A stretch of DNA of 64,000 nt. It comes from Anniella stebbinsi (lineage: Eukaryota > Chordata > Lepidosauria > Squamata > Anniellidae). The notes beneath the pieces are model-generated. The model searched no databases and was not told the DNA's origin. It saw nothing but the letters and a program-made list of their open reading frames with translations. The stretch covers positions 44,314,001 through 44,378,000 of the forward strand of contig JARDYH010000002.1 in assembly GCA_029215795.1 (NCBI GenBank). Reading direction: 5' to 3'. The translations under genes and the position numbers were made by a program. Positions 10,826 to 22,144 of this stretch are shown piece by piece; the stretch's first letter is position 1; each line of letters starts with the position of its first letter.

Positions 10826-11699
10826 AGCTCTGTAAAGCCCCAGTCCATGCAGAAAAGCCTGGCCCACGCCTGCTGACAAGCACGGGTTATTGTGTCTTTG
10901 AGGGAAGTGTGGGCGCACTTAAGCCAATCCTCCCTGATAGGGTGAATAAGGTGAGGGTGTCAGGACGCCCTGGGCCAGCAACCAAAAGGACATTAGGCCG
11001 CCCCAGGGCCAAGTCTTAAGTGAGCTGGATATTTAATAGGCCACGAATGGTAATCCTTGCCAAAGTATGTGGGATGGGGAAGATGGTGCCAGGGCTTGGT
11101 TATACAACAGGCCTCACGCCCCTATGGAAAGGATGTCCAGGTCTTAAATGGTGCAAGGAGAAGGCTTCACACCCAAAGGGGCTGCGCAAGGCCATGTAAT
11201 TATCAAGGCACTAATTATAAAGGGGGGTTGCTTATGATTAATGCCATCGCGACCTGCTCAGGCGCCGTGATCTGCTGCCTCCACAGCCAGAATCACTGGA
11301 GAAAACCCCTGCCATCACCTGCTTGCTGCCACAGAAGTTGCTGCCCATCCTCTGCTGCTGCCGAGGAAGGGGAAAGAACTCTCGCTGCCCACATCACCAC
11401 CAAGATCACCGCTCGTTAGGCCAGAGCCTGAATCATTAAAGAGCTCCTCTGGTAAGCATTGCCCCTCCTGCAGCCGAAAATCCAGAGATGCCAGATTACT
11501 GTCTGGCCCCGCCTTTATAGGCTTGGCCCTGCCCCTACATCACTTGGGCCATATGTGTTTACACGTGAGGTCTTTATTCCCCCTCCTCCCCACCGCAAAG
11601 GCCAGTTCACTGATCAAGCTGTGCCAGCTGAGCGGGGAATGGACATCCAGACTGGGGGAAAATGGCAGTTCTATGTACACTTTGAAAAAATGTGTGCTT

Positions 11700-12252
11700 C
11701 TTGCTACGAGTACTTTAACTGAAATGGATTGTAGCATGGATGTCATATTCTTGGAATATGTGATTCATATCCTGCTCACCTCACACTCAGGAAAGCTAAC
11801 AGAATAATGTAAGGCATTTATGTTATCAGACATTTTCTAGCCCTATTGCATTGAAGGTAAAAGGATTATGTGATTGAATTAGTCCATTTGCAAGTTATCT
11901 GCAAGATTACAGCATATTATAATATTTTTTTGTATTATGCTATACAAAATATAGTGGATTGGATCTGGATTTAGGTGCGTGGGGTGGCAGAAGCAAGCTT
12001 CCCCCCTCTTTTCCCTCAGCAGTCTCTCCACTCCCCTGAAAATGCTATGCAGAGGATCTGGGAACTCTGCTGAATTGGATGAGCTATAGTGCAGGGAGGA
12101 TCCCCCAAAACCAGGCAAAGGTACTTCCTGTGAGTGGAGCTCTTTCACCCATAGAAGGCAGATCCTGGGTGTAACTGGGTGGTATTTATTAACTGTAGAT
12201 TCTGTTCTAAACAAATAGACTGAATGATGTCCACCCCTTTAACTATATGTGA
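11700..12252. other. Spacer, no gene seen
   Basis: AT-rich sequence with short overlapping frames and no supported feature. Confidence 0.5.
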
Positions 12253-12664
12253 CACTGTGCCTATCCACATTGCCCTTAAAACGACTTATATTCTGTTTAA
12301 AAACATGTTTTTTAAGTTGTTTCATTACTTGATAGGACACACTGAGCAGTACTTACGTTTCATAGTGACTGCTTCCTCCGTGTTCACTGGTGTCACACAG
12401 GGTTAATTCTGGGTCTCTTCTACTTTCATTTTTGTTTTGCAGGCTGCTTGACCCATCCACTTCTGTCTCCATAACTCAAGCAGCCTGCAAAACACAGAAA
12501 TAACCTTGTGTGACACCAGTGAATGCTTTGAGAACAGAGGAAGCAGTCGCTATGAAACGTAAGTATTGCTCAGTGTGTCCTACCACGTAATGAAACGACT
12601 TAAAAAAACACATTTTTAAACAGAATATAAGTCATTTTAAGGGCAATGTGGATAGGCTCACTGT
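12253..12664. mobile_element. Long inverted repeat (foldback element), arms of about 195 bp
   Basis: The left arm, about 12253-12445, and the right arm, about 12480-12664, are reverse complements at close to 90 percent by eye. The ends read GCCTATCCACATTGCCCTT and AAGGGCAATGTGGATAGGC. Shared interior words include GGACACACTGAGCA, TACTTACGTTTCATAG and CACTGGTGTCACACA. The centre has a smaller perfect stem (GCAGGCTGC..GCAGCCTGC). No open frame spans it and no target-site duplication is visible, so the superfamily is undetermined. Confidence 0.8.
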
Positions 12665-12787
12665 TGACAACCTATTACTTGTGGGTCACAAAAATATGGG
12701 TCCATCCAAAATTAAACACTTTTAAATTCCATTAATTTCAGTGGGGGAAATGGGACTTTTTAAATCATTAGCTGGATTGTGCCATAT

Positions 12788-12798
12788 AGATAGATAGA

Positions 12799-12829
<31 letters not shown>

Positions 12830-12830
12830 A
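12788..12830. repeat. (GATA)n/(AT)n microsatellite
   Basis: Several AGAT tetramers followed by about 13 AT dimers. Confidence 0.9.
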
Positions 12831-12995
12831 CATTTATATCCAGCCTTTCCTCCAAGGAGCTCAAGGCAGCATACAAAATTCTCCCCCTTCTTACCTTCAC
12901 CATAACCCTATGGGATAGGTTAGGCTGAGAGGTAGTGACTAGCCCAAGGTCATGTAGTGACCTTCATGACAGACAGAGTGAGAATTTAGACCATG
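12831..12995 (-). mobile_element. SINE/LINE-tail-like retroposon fragment
   Basis: CATTTATATCCAGCCTTTCC, AAGGAGCTCAAGGCAGCATAC, CCATAACCCTATGGGATAGG, TTAGGCTGAGAG and GCCCAAGGTCATGTAGTGA have the layout of the common tRNA-derived reptile SINE read on the minus strand (tail at left, head at right). The tRNA head itself is lost. Identification is by remembered family style, not by alignment. Confidence 0.5.
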
Positions 12996-13353
12996 GTCTA
13001 AGTTTATTAATGCCATTTAGAACTGATCACTAAGCCAGAAGTGGATTTTGCAGTCATGTAACTGCCCTCTCTATTAATAATATGAATAAATGCCTATATA
13101 CTGTCCTGAGTAGAAACGGTAGTTCTCTGAGATAGGTCATTCTTAATATTAATGCTCTTACATATGCTTTATAAAGTGGAGTTTTGTAACAATTATAATT
13201 ATTCAAGCGCTAAATAATTAAATTTTAAGTCAAAGGTTAAACTCTGCAAGAGTCTTTTAGTCCTGGGGAAAATTGTAAGGGCAAACTGCCTTCTTGAGAT
13301 TATGGTAGATTTTCATTTCAAATCTAAGTGAACAGGAATGGTTTTATTTTATT

Positions 13354-13387
<34 letters not shown>

Positions 13388-14926
13388 AAAAGCTGAATTT
13401 CACTGAAGAGTTAAACCCCTGAAATAAGGTTTTCTTCTACAGGGTGAGGGGAACATCATGAGTACAGGGCGATTGGAATCCCTGCACTTCTCAATTTCAA
13501 AAATTAGATGATTCCAGAGTACATAATACCAAGGAATGATCCAGTTAAAATAAAGCTTTCACAACAGAACAGGGCAGACACAAATATGCACACATGCAGA
13601 CACACATGTGCACACACACACACACACGTGTACACCCAGGTGCCATCTGAGTCCAGTGGTGGCTTTGCTTGCTGCTCGCCATCCCTGATTGGGAAACGTG
13701 AGAGGCGAGCAAAGCCCTCTCAGGAGACACAATTTGGGAAAGGGGTTTCCCTTCAGGAATGGCCTCACAGACCAGATTAAGTCTGCATGTTGTAGGATCC
13801 CCATGGCTGCAATGAGAAAACTGAATGATACGAGCCATTTTTTTTAAGAAGACTTGAAAGAAATAACAATACATCCAGTCTCTTCTTTGATGTTTATTCA
13901 TTTATTGCTCATGATAGCAAACCTTTTTCAGATTCAGAAATCCAGTTATTTTTGGTAGATTTCCCTCCATTGAACATTTTTGTGACATTTAAATGATGGT
14001 ACTACTCCTAAAGGCCATGTTTTGTATGGATTTTAAGTGACGAGTGTGTTTCCTTCTGTGACAAGAGGAAGAGAGTCTCATGCATTTCATTTTTATTACA
14101 GTTCAATTTTAGTCTCCAGTGCATAATTTCCTCTTAATTCCCAGGATGCAATTATTATTATTTTTTTGGAGAACAAATTTGTGCAAGTGGCCCAGCAATC
14201 CCTGCGAGATAAGTTCATTCAGAACTATGGGAATGAGGGCTACTTCACAAAGCTGTGTGTGTATGCAGATTTGGTACTAGCGGATATAAGTGAATGCTAA
14301 ACATAAAAGGGAGGAGTGAAAAAATAAGTCATGCCAGTTTTTAGGTCTGAAGTCACTGTAGGTCTCACATCTACAAAACCCAGGTGTTCTCTTCTGGGAG
14401 AGTGAAAATCATATATTTTATTCTCAAGCTGTGTGGATGCTTACTTATGCACAATGCTTATCCCTTGTTTCTGAAACTCTCCTCTCCTGAATTTCTCCAT
14501 GGATTTTGGAATTCCGAATTACTTGCTTTCCTTTTCAAAGTGGGTTGGATACATCAAGAATTCTCCATTTCTTCTAGTGGAATTTCCAAATGTGCATGCA
14601 AATGTTTCATTAGCTTTCAGCTTTTTTATGTTTTTCTTCCTTCTGAATAACCAATGCACATGTGCTCATTGATTAAAAGTCAGTGAACAATCTTGATGTG
14701 ATCATGTGCATGTTGTTGTTTATTTACTTATCCACACACAAGCACTCTTCTGCATTAGTAAAACACAGCACAAAAAGTATCTTGATGTAATCATATCTAC
14801 ATCACTTCAAGATTGCTTGATATATATATATTTGCAATGTTTTATTTATGTTCACATGTAAACTTGTAACACTGAGAGAGAGGGAGGTGCAAACAAACCA
14901 AATACATTAAAAACTGTGACAAACTA
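12996..14926. other. Mostly unique spacer with (TTTA)/(TTA) at 13345-13386 and (CA)n at about 13585-13630
   Basis: The CA-rich tract gives long but spurious frames (13508-13780 plus, 13545-13901 minus). I see no exon or mobile element with clear ends. Confidence 0.5.
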
Positions 14927-15648
14927 TGGCCAGATCTACACCAAGCAGGATACAGCACTATGAAAGAGGTATGAAAGCAGTATATGGTATGTGTCAATGG
15001 ACCCCAACAGTTGTCAGTGCAATTCAATACCGCTATAAAGCAGTAGCATGGCTCCTGCCTCTTATATACCGCTTTCATACTGCTTTTATGGTGCTATATC
15101 TTGCTTAGGCCCTTTCTATACCATAGGGGTGGAGAGGGTGGAGAGCGGGCGATCCCGGAAGTAGTCACTTCCGGGATCACAGCTTTCAATTCACATCAGA
15201 GATGCGATGAACCAGGCTCCTCCCAGGCCGTCGCAGCACTTGCGGACACCATTTTGTTTTTGCTTTTTATCGGAGAAGAACGCTCTAACACTCCAACGAA
15301 AGGTTAGTGATTAAAAAATTGCCTTTCCCCCGCCATCCTGGGGATGGCGGATTTGCTTCCCCCTCTTCCCTGATGGGCATGGAGCCACACAGTGTGGCTC
15401 CATGACCATTTCTGCTGGTTGCTTACTTGCTAGTAAGCGTCCACCACCTGAGATGGGCGGCCACATTTCCCACAGTCCCGGAAACTTCCCGGGAACACAG
15501 GAAAATTTGGGATTTTTCAAGTTTCCCTTAAACCTGGAAATCCTGTTGCCAACCCCCCCCCCCCCCCGGAAGTCCATGTGCATCATTTGCCAGGGGGCAT
15601 TCCAGGTGAAACGCCTGGTGTGGAAAGGGCCTTAGTGTAAATTGGGCC
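14927..15648. mobile_element. MITE family C, split by a second MITE
   Basis: The left end is TGGCCAGATCTACACCAAGC. The interior is symmetrical: TATGAAAGCAGTATA is answered by TATACCGCTTTCATACTGC around a centre CCCCAACAGTTGTCAGTGC. The expected right end resumes after the nested element as GTGTAAATTGGGCC at 15635-15648. Partial relatives sit at about 17595-17690 and 36196-36329, both carrying ACAACTGTTGGGGC-type centres. Confidence 0.7.
15105..15634. mobile_element. MITE family B copy nested in family C, TTA target duplication
   Basis: The element spans 15108-15631 (524 bp). The left terminus GGCCCTTTCTATACCA and the right terminus (reverse complement GGCCCTTTCCACACCA) match at 14 of 16 positions. 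It is flanked on both sides by TTA, a 3-bp duplication of the kind produced by PIF/Harbinger transposases. Removing the insert restores a plausible family C end (CTTGCTTA then GTGTAAATTGGGCC). The interior has a 10-bp hairpin (CCGGAAGTAGTCACTTCCGG at about 15154-15173) and a poly-C run at about 15552-15568. No transposase frame is present. Confidence 0.75.
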
Positions 15649-15869
15649 TTTCTGTCTTTCAGTTCTGGGATCCATTTTAGAAACTTTAGAAAGCCAGAAT
15701 TCTGAAAGTGTGGCTCACAGGGCAGAAAGAACCAATGAAAATATTGTTGTCCATATTACGTTCTCATGTACATGATTAATGTGATAAAATTATGACATGG
15801 CATTTAGCCATCAATTCTGTGTCTTTACTTCATGCTTTGAATATATTCCTCAGTTATGGGATTTTACCT

Positions 15870-16471
15870 TTCAATCACTGGTGATACCATTGGCTATGGT
15901 ATCCTCATGGACATCTCTCCAGGGTGGGACATGGAGGTATCTTGCCTTCCCCCCCCCCCCTGCTTTTTAATATCTGCATGATGCTGCTAGGAGAAGTCAT
16001 CCAGAGATTTAGGCTGAGGTATCATCAATATGCAAATAACACAGGATAGGTGGCTGGAAGCAGTTTGGGGATGAGTGAATGCAAACAAGCTGAAACTTCA
16101 TCCAGATAAGACATTAAGCCCTGAGGTTTGGGAAATCTGCACATCTGCATGTAGGTTTTCAATTAGCTGTGAATGAGTTTGCACTCCTTCTACAAGGGTC
16201 AGGCCTGTAGTTTGAGGGTTCTTGTGGATTTGGAACTATCTACAGAGGTACAGGTGGCAAAGTGCCCTGGAGAGCTCTCTTCCAGAAGCTTAGACTGAAA
16301 TGTCAGTTACAGCCTTGCCTGGGAAAAAAACCCAGACCTCATCACAGTAATACATGCTCTGCTTACAAACAGGCTACGTTACTATAATGTGCTCTACAAC
16401 GGCCTGCCTTTAACGATGGTTTGGAATCTGCCATTGGTACAGAATGTGGCAGCATGAATGCTTGTGGGGAC
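15870..16471 (+). pseudogene. Old L2-group LINE fragment, 5' part
   Basis: The plus strand shows decayed reverse transcriptase. GCTGAGGTATCATCAATATG reads as a YxQYA motif, with the catalytic aspartates replaced (ANN in place of ADD). Then come words matching the C-terminal domain (ACAGAATGTGGCAGCATGAATG against QNMAARL). Multiple frameshifts prevent a continuous frame. It is interrupted at about 16472 by a MITE and continues after 16791. Confidence 0.65.
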
Positions 16472-16791
16472 CAGGGTGACCAGATAAAATCCAGGTCAGG
16501 GCTCATGTAACTTTAACAGTTGTAGAAAAAAGGGAATTTCAGCCAGTGTCATTTATATGCAATTAGTTCCTGGTGAAATTCCTTTTTCATCACAACAGTT
16601 AAAGGTGCATGCACTATACTAGAGTGAGCATATACAAAAGAAGGCAGGGCCCCTGCAACTTTAGCTGTTATGATGAAGAGGGAATTTCACCAGGAACTAA
16701 TTGCATACAAATGACACTGGCTGAAATTCCCTTTTCTCTACAACTGTTAAAGTTACATGAGCCCTGACCTGGATTTTATCTGGTCACCCTA
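16472..16791. mobile_element. Palindromic MITE (family M), copy 1, nested in L2
   Basis: About 320 bp. It starts CAGGGTGACCAGATAAAATC and ends GATTTTATCTGGTCACCCTA. The left half is the imperfect reverse complement of the right half (AGGGAATTTCA.CAGTGTCAT.. and TTCATCACAACAGTTAAAG recur inverted). It interrupts the old L2, so it is younger than that copy. The flanks do not give a clean 8-bp duplication here, unlike at the copies at 31.6, 43.9, 47.6 and 61.6 kb. Confidence 0.8.
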
Positions 16792-17140
16792 AATATTATA
16801 CTACTTCTGTACACTGGCTGCCTATTTGTTTTCATGCCAAATATAAGGTGCTAATTTTATTCTTTAAAGCTCTAAATGGTTTAGGGCCAAGGTATCTGAA
16901 AGATCACCTGCACCCACATGAACTTGTTTGAGTTTTGAGATCAGATACTGAGGTCTGATCCCTTGTCTGCCGGTTAGAGCTGTTGGATGGGTGGCTACCA
17001 GAGCCTTCTCCATGTTGGCCTCATTTCTTATCTTCATCTGCAATTGGCTAGTTGTGCTGGGCTCTGATTATTTTAAATCTGTTTATGCTCAGTAACTTTG
17101 CTATGGTGTTGTTATTTGTGTATTATGGGTTGGATACAGA
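16792..17140 (+). pseudogene. Old L2-group LINE fragment, continuation
   Basis: ACACTGGCTGCCTATTTGTT, TATAAGGTGCTAATTTTATT, AAAGCTCTAAATGGTTTAGG and CCAAGGTATCTGAAAGATC correspond to LHWLPI.F.AKYKVLVI.FKALHGLGPGYLRD of the LINE at 45-47 kb. Reading across the MITE joins the two parts of one copy. Stops and indels are common and the tail is not recognisable. Confidence 0.7.
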
Positions 17141-17590
17141 CCTTGCTCCCATAGGTGAGAGCATCCCCTGAGCAGAACTCCAAAATGATCTCTTGAGGAC
17201 CAAAGCACTCAACTGACCAAATCATGACAGGCCACCTCCATCTGTGATCATTCAAACAATACCAGCCAGAAGGTCCATTCCAGCAAAACTCATTATGCCA
17301 TCAGAATGGAAAACATATATAGTAGCTTCCTCCCTAAAAGTAATTACATATCTTTACTTCTAAATTCATGCAGACAGACTCAGCACTGAATTCTGAATAC
17401 TGCTATCTTATCATCTTTGTGTTTCCCCCCAAAAATAGTAGATCTTTCAGAACACAATTTTAGGATTAGTAGCTTTTTTTAAAGACTGCCTGCTAATGTC
17501 TCTCTTCTTTTGAAGACAGTTTTCATCCCTCATAGCTTAACCACATGCAAGATGTGTCAAAGCCACTGGATAGAATTACATGAAAATAAG
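17141..17590. other. Spacer, no gene seen
   Basis: No supported feature. Confidence 0.5.
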
Positions 17591-17594
17591 CAGA

Positions 17595-17690
17595 CAGAAG
17601 CTAGATCTACACTACAGCTTTATAGCAGTATTGAAGTGCATTGATAACTGTTGGGGCACAATCCACATTCCATATACTTCTTTCATAGTG
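17595..17690. mobile_element. MITE family C fragment
   Basis: GCTAGATCTACACTACAGC, CTTTATAGCAGTATTGAAG, ACTGTTGGGGCACAATCC, CATATACTTCTTTCATAGTG corresponds to the left arm and centre of the family C element at 14927. The right arm is missing. Confidence 0.5.
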
Positions 17691-19470
17691 TTATTTTCTG
17701 CTTTTTATTCCACATTTGTAATGATTTGACACAAGGTATATGTCTGGCCAGAACCAGAATGCAGTCAATTGAGGAGGCGGTACAGGCTATGACACCCCTT
17801 TCAGCAATGTGGCACTTCAGCAGTCAGGTGGCTTGCTTATGAGTAGCAAAGAGTACAACACAAATTTGCAGAAAAAAGTAAAGCCTTCATAACTACATTG
17901 TAGATTTCAGCTAAACAAAACAATGTGAACATTTTCAGTTCCCAGAAAGTAAAGGTTTCTGTGTAAATATTGCAGACACCTCATTATAGCTGTTAATTGG
18001 AATGCATACTATTATTATGCAAATGACTACAGTGGCACTATTTCACTAGCAGAACACATTCTTACAGAAAAGAAGTAATTACAAACATTATACTTCATAT
18101 TTTTACATCCTGAGAATATAGTACATCTACCTTGAGGCCACCATGCTGGTTTCACTTTCCTGTACATTTGGCTATGTCTCAACCTGCTTAGAAGTGCCCA
18201 TTTCTTTGTAACTAAAGACATTATTACACTTTATCTTCCAAGGATGTGTACTTTTCAGAGAGCAGTGCTCGTAGATGCTGTTTCGCTCTCAGTTTGCTTT
18301 GATTAGATACACTTGTGAGTGGGGCATTTCTTTATTCCTAGCCTGATACTGAATGTGTCTAAAAGGGCTTCTGCCACAAGAGTTCATCTCTTTGCCACTT
18401 CAATGGGTTTTTGTTTCATGGCCTTTTGTTTTATCGCCCCCAACAAAAGAAGAGAGAAACACTGGTAACATCACATTCACATTGATTATGGCTCGTCTGC
18501 TCTGTAGGATTTTGCCCCTAAGCACATTAGCTTGTTCAGCTTTCAGTGGATCGATAAATAATGACTGAATTCCAACAGTTTCTGAATACCAGATGTGAAG
18601 CCATCAGTCTCTTCCTTTCCTTTTCCTCCTAATCATCTCTTCACCCCTCTGAGGAAAATCAATACACATTTCCATCAGGATTTAGAGTTTCAATAGGAAG
18701 CATTTTCTCCAGTGTAAGTGTTGTGTTAAGGAGCAAGGTGACCATTGGGTCTCCACTGTTCAGGATTGCTCAGAGAGTAGAAATTGACAACCGAGCAGCA
18801 TTTTAATGTTTCGGTTCTTCAGAAATAAAAAAGGAACACGCTACCATTTTCTTTCCATGTCAATTTCCATTACCACTGAACAATAAAAGCTAAAGAGCCC
18901 AGCTATTTCTCAGGAGGTTTGCCTCACAAATAATAATTGCTTATTAAACTGTTTTTCTCAGGGAAGATTGGAACTAGTGATTACTTTGCAGCTAATTTCA
19001 AAAACAGCATATACTGTTACTATCTATTGGCTTATGTTGGCTATTCCCATGCATATTTGCTTTGGGGGAAATAAACACATTAAACAGTCCTTAAAAGAAC
19101 TTACTGTGACTGATGAGAAGATGTATTTTTCCATTGGATTTTAAAAGGAAAAAATCTCCCTGGCAATCTCTCTTATTCAGTTGCATATCAAATTTTCTAA
19201 GTGGTGTATCATTGCCCATTTGTAAAGGTCAGGGATCGGCAGATACATTTTAAAGAAAATGAAGGATGGAGAAAGAAATCAATAATGAAACATTAAAGGA
19301 AATATTGACCTGACTGAGGGTCTACAGTATTTCTTACAATTCATGCAATTATGCTAGGCTTTAAAATGTGTCTGTAAAATTGCTGCTTAGAAGCACAAAA
19401 ATAATTTTAAGAGTTAAGCAAAAGTGACGATCTCATATAACTAGTGTATGATTCCAACATGCTAAAGATC
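17691..19470. other. Unique AT-rich spacer
   Basis: No dispersed repeat or exon recognised. The stretch 18870-19080 is notably free of repeats and indel-like low-complexity sequence. It could be tested as conserved non-coding DNA, but nothing in the sequence alone proves this. Confidence 0.5.
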
Positions 19471-19474
19471 TTCT

Positions 19475-19548
19475 TTACTTAGAACTAAGCCCTGTGGAAA
19501 TCAGTGGGCCTTACTCTCAAGGAAGTGTACATATAATTGCAACCTAAA
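19475..19548. repeat. Short dispersed repeat (family H)
   Basis: TAGAACTAAGCCCTGTGGAA, ATCAGTGGGCCTTACTCTC, AAGGAAGTGTACATATAATTG resembles 49549-49600 (TTAGAAGTAGGCTCCGTTG, GGAAGTGTGTATAGGATTGC). Similar short motifs are familiar from squamate repeats, but no termini are visible here. Confidence 0.4.
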
Positions 19549-19679
19549 TCTCACACATGTACCTCTTACCTACTTATTTTGAAGTGAAGTTCTGAATCCC
19601 TGCTTTAGGCATTAGAACATAAATAGTATAACCTAAAATTGGGAGATTTTCTATATAACCATTTCTGTATTCATCTAAA

Positions 19680-20420
19680 TGCCCTTCCCCCACGTCCTGG
19701 CACTGGCCGCGGGGAGGAAGTTGCGGGCGAGGGGAGAAGAGACGTGCTCTCTCCCCATTGGCGCATATTTGGCGCCACTGAGCTGGGTGGCTGCACTCAG
19801 CCCTACAGGGTCATCGAAGAGCGGCTCCCTCCCTCCCTCCTTCTCTGTATGCAGTGTGGGTTTTACCTGGTTGCCCTATTGGGGGCCAAGTAGGAATTTT
19901 GGCACATAGTCTGATTGGCCAGGGCTATGTGTTTTTTTGCCTACTTCACACTGTAAGTGGGGAGAGAGTGTCTGAGGAATTATAATATCTTGATCTTGGT
20001 TAATTTGGCCACATTTGGCTTAGGCTATTAGGGTGGGCATGCTTAGAGGACAGGGATGGTGATCATTCCGCGGCACTGTTGTTTGGTGACAGGTGATACC
20101 TGAGGCCTTCTGCTGGGAGTCGTGCGGCACCAGTGTGGGGGATAAGGCCAACTGTTAGGCCGACTCTCATCACTCCAACCAGAGTCGGGCAGCACGGGGG
20201 GTGAGTGGCATGGGTCGGTCTACCCTCCCCAAAAGGGGTATGGCCTGGGTGTGGCGATCATCTGACGCCACTCGCCAGACATAGAATGCTTCGCCTGAAA
20301 TAAAACGCCTAGCTAGTTGCTGGCGTAGTTTAGGGCTCGCCCAGTTTCTCTTTGCAGATCTTCAATAAATGTGGCCCAAATTTGATACCATATACAGTTG
20401 TATCATCTCGTTCTTTCCCC
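19680..20420 (+). other. GC-richer block with polyadenylation signal; candidate LTR or retroposed 3' end
   Basis: Against AT-rich flanks, this block has a much higher GC content, a polyadenylation-type AATAAA at 20364-20369 followed by a T-rich stretch, and no long frame. The layout (GC-rich body, AATAAA, short downstream tail) suits a solo LTR or a decayed retroelement end. I could not find convincing TG..CA borders with a target duplication, so the call stays open. Confidence 0.3.
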
Positions 20421-20607
20421 CTTTCGCCTGCAAATTAGATGAATTAGATAAATTCCATTACAATGAAATTGTGTAATAAAGGTTAAGCTTCTATTAAAAT
20501 ATGTTATTTTCCTGTTGTGATTGTACAGAAAGTGAATACGCTAAATTTTATTAGGTAAATTACCAACCAAGGGAATCTGTGAGATCAAAGCTACTCTGCT
20601 ACTGGGA

Positions 20608-20870
20608 TGGGAGAAGTAGGGATGTTTGATCTAGCTGAAATTCTCCAAACTTTACTTGGAAGCTTAGTTTGGCTCACTCCTATTTTCATTTGTGACATGT
20701 TTTTCAGTTTGTTCAGACAGGAACAGTGCACTTTCTCCAGTTGACTGAAGCATGAAAATATTTTTTGGACATGATTGCAAGTTTGGGACATTTTCAAACA
20801 TTTATGGGGGGAGAAATGTAGTCCCATTTGCAACCACATTTGGGATTACAAATAGGGCAAGTTGGGATAT
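20608..20870. mobile_element. AT-rich hAT-like element, family F
   Basis: It starts TAGGGATGTTTGATCTAGC and continues TGAAATTCTCCAAACTTTAC, GTTTGGCTCACTCCTATTTT, ACATGTTTTTCAG. This matches the reverse complement of about 5005-5110 (CAGCTCACCGAAATTCTCC, CTCCCATTTTCATTTGCCA). The right end is not identifiable. Confidence 0.4.
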
Positions 20871-21004
20871 ATTCCAACTCAGTTACTCTGCTTGCTATAC
20901 AGACTGCTTCTATTTTTTGTTGCTTTGCTTTGCTTTGTTTTTGTTTCTGGTAAACCAAACACTGGATAATACAATGGTTGGTTACAAACTAAGGACTGTC
21001 TGAA

Positions 21005-21207
21005 GACAAAGACCCTGTTCTTCAGATGAAACACTAAGTCACAGTGGTTAAGCATTTTGAGCTAAACATTATGGCTTAGTATGTCATGTGAACCATTCCT
21101 AACTATGGTGGCTACATGAGCACAGTTTAAGCATGCTCACTAATCTTTTGCTGCAAAAGGGTTAGTGGCCTAACTATGGCATAGCATGTCATCTGAACAG
21201 GCCCATT
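21005..21207. mobile_element. MITE family A copy
   Basis: The left end is AGACCCTGTTCTTCAGATGA and the right end TGTCATCTGAACAGGCCC, imperfect inverted termini. The arms show AACCATTCCTAACTATGGTG and GGTTAGTGGCCTAACTATGG. The same text (GTGAACCATTCCTAAC, TTTGCTGCAAAAGGGTGAG) appears at about 28010-28110, and a right half at 42217-42292. No frame. The duplication is unclear. Confidence 0.65.
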
Positions 21208-21291
21208 ATCTGTACTGAACCACACATTTTGTGTGGTGATGATGATCAATCCTCTGTCAGTCTTTTGCTGAGTTTCCCAAATGTTAAGTTT

Positions 21292-21292
<1 letters not shown>

Positions 21293-21332
<40 letters not shown>
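21293..21332. repeat. (CAGG)n microsatellite
   Basis: About ten tandem CAGG/GGCA tetramers. Confidence 0.95.
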
Positions 21333-21333
<1 letters not shown>

Positions 21334-21603
21334 AAGTGTTTGTGGCTGCTGTCGGTTCAGTTGCTTGATTCTAGATAGGAATAGAACAAGCATGCAGATG
21401 AGCCTAAGAAATCTGCACCTTACGGAAAAAAGTAGTCAAGGGGATGAGAAACAGGGAGCCCCTATGAAGCAAGGATTGGAAGAGAGAATGGACTAGAAGA
21501 ATGTGGAACAGAGGATAAATTCCATTCCAAAAAGGGGGTATGAAATGGGGGAGAGATAGGGCAAAGAGAAGAGGTGAAAATGGCCAGGTGTTCTTCAGAT
21601 TGA

Positions 21604-22057
21604 GGTGCTTTCTACACCAAAGGGTGTAGAGGGAGGGAGTGGGGAGGATCACAGACTTACTGGCTTCTGCAATCCTCCCCCACCATCCAAATGGAAGCAC
21701 GATGTCCTGAAAGGGAAGAGGGATGTCATGTCCCTCGCGGCTGCCATTTTGTTTATTTTAAAGAGACAGGAGACAGGAGCATGGCAGAAAAGGTAAGCGA
21801 ACCCCTTACGTGCCTCCCCACCATCTTGGGGATGGTGGAATTGCTTTCCCCCCCTATGGGCTCCATCCACCCTACGCTGCTCCATGCCTGTTTCAGGTCC
21901 CAGGATGGTGGAAAAATCAGGATATCCCCAGTTTCCACTATCCCGATGTTTTCCCGGTGTCATCTCTAGGTTGCCCCCGGTTGCCCCCAGAATCCCCTGT
22001 GCATCATTTGGACTCACAGGGACAACCCCAGGAAAAATGGACAGTGTAGATATGGCC
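21604..22057. mobile_element. MITE family B copy
   Basis: The left end is GGTGCTTTCTACACCAAAGG and the right end AGTGTAGATATGGCC, comparable to the termini at 15108 and 56160. The interior shares ATCCTCCCCCACCAT, GGTAAGCGAACC, CATCTTGGGGATGGTGGAAT and GTGCATCATTTG with the 15.1 kb copy. The left border and target duplication are not clear. Confidence 0.55.
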
Positions 22058-22144
22058 TAAGAGAGTGGAAATTGATTTGAAATAACCTGTCATGTCTTAG
22101 GCTGCAGAAGCCTTCAAGCACATGCATGGAATCTTTGGTATTCT

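Larger units (their letters stand above)
6430..11700. other. Unassigned block of about 5.3 kb, relatively CpG-poor, internally duplicated
   Basis: This block lacks the dispersed MITEs and LINEs that pepper the rest of the window, except for the SINE array at 10.0-10.8 kb. Frames up to 161 codons (7065-7550 plus strand; 7405-7833 minus strand) occur, but they overlap each other and show no motif of a polymerase, protease, integrase or host protein. It could be the interior of a heavily decayed large retroelement or an old low-copy segmental duplication. I do not recognise it. Confidence 0.35.

Noticed and set aside
13508..13901. Frames on both strands around the CA repeat
   Set aside because: Caused by the dinucleotide repeat (Cys/Val and His/Thr runs).
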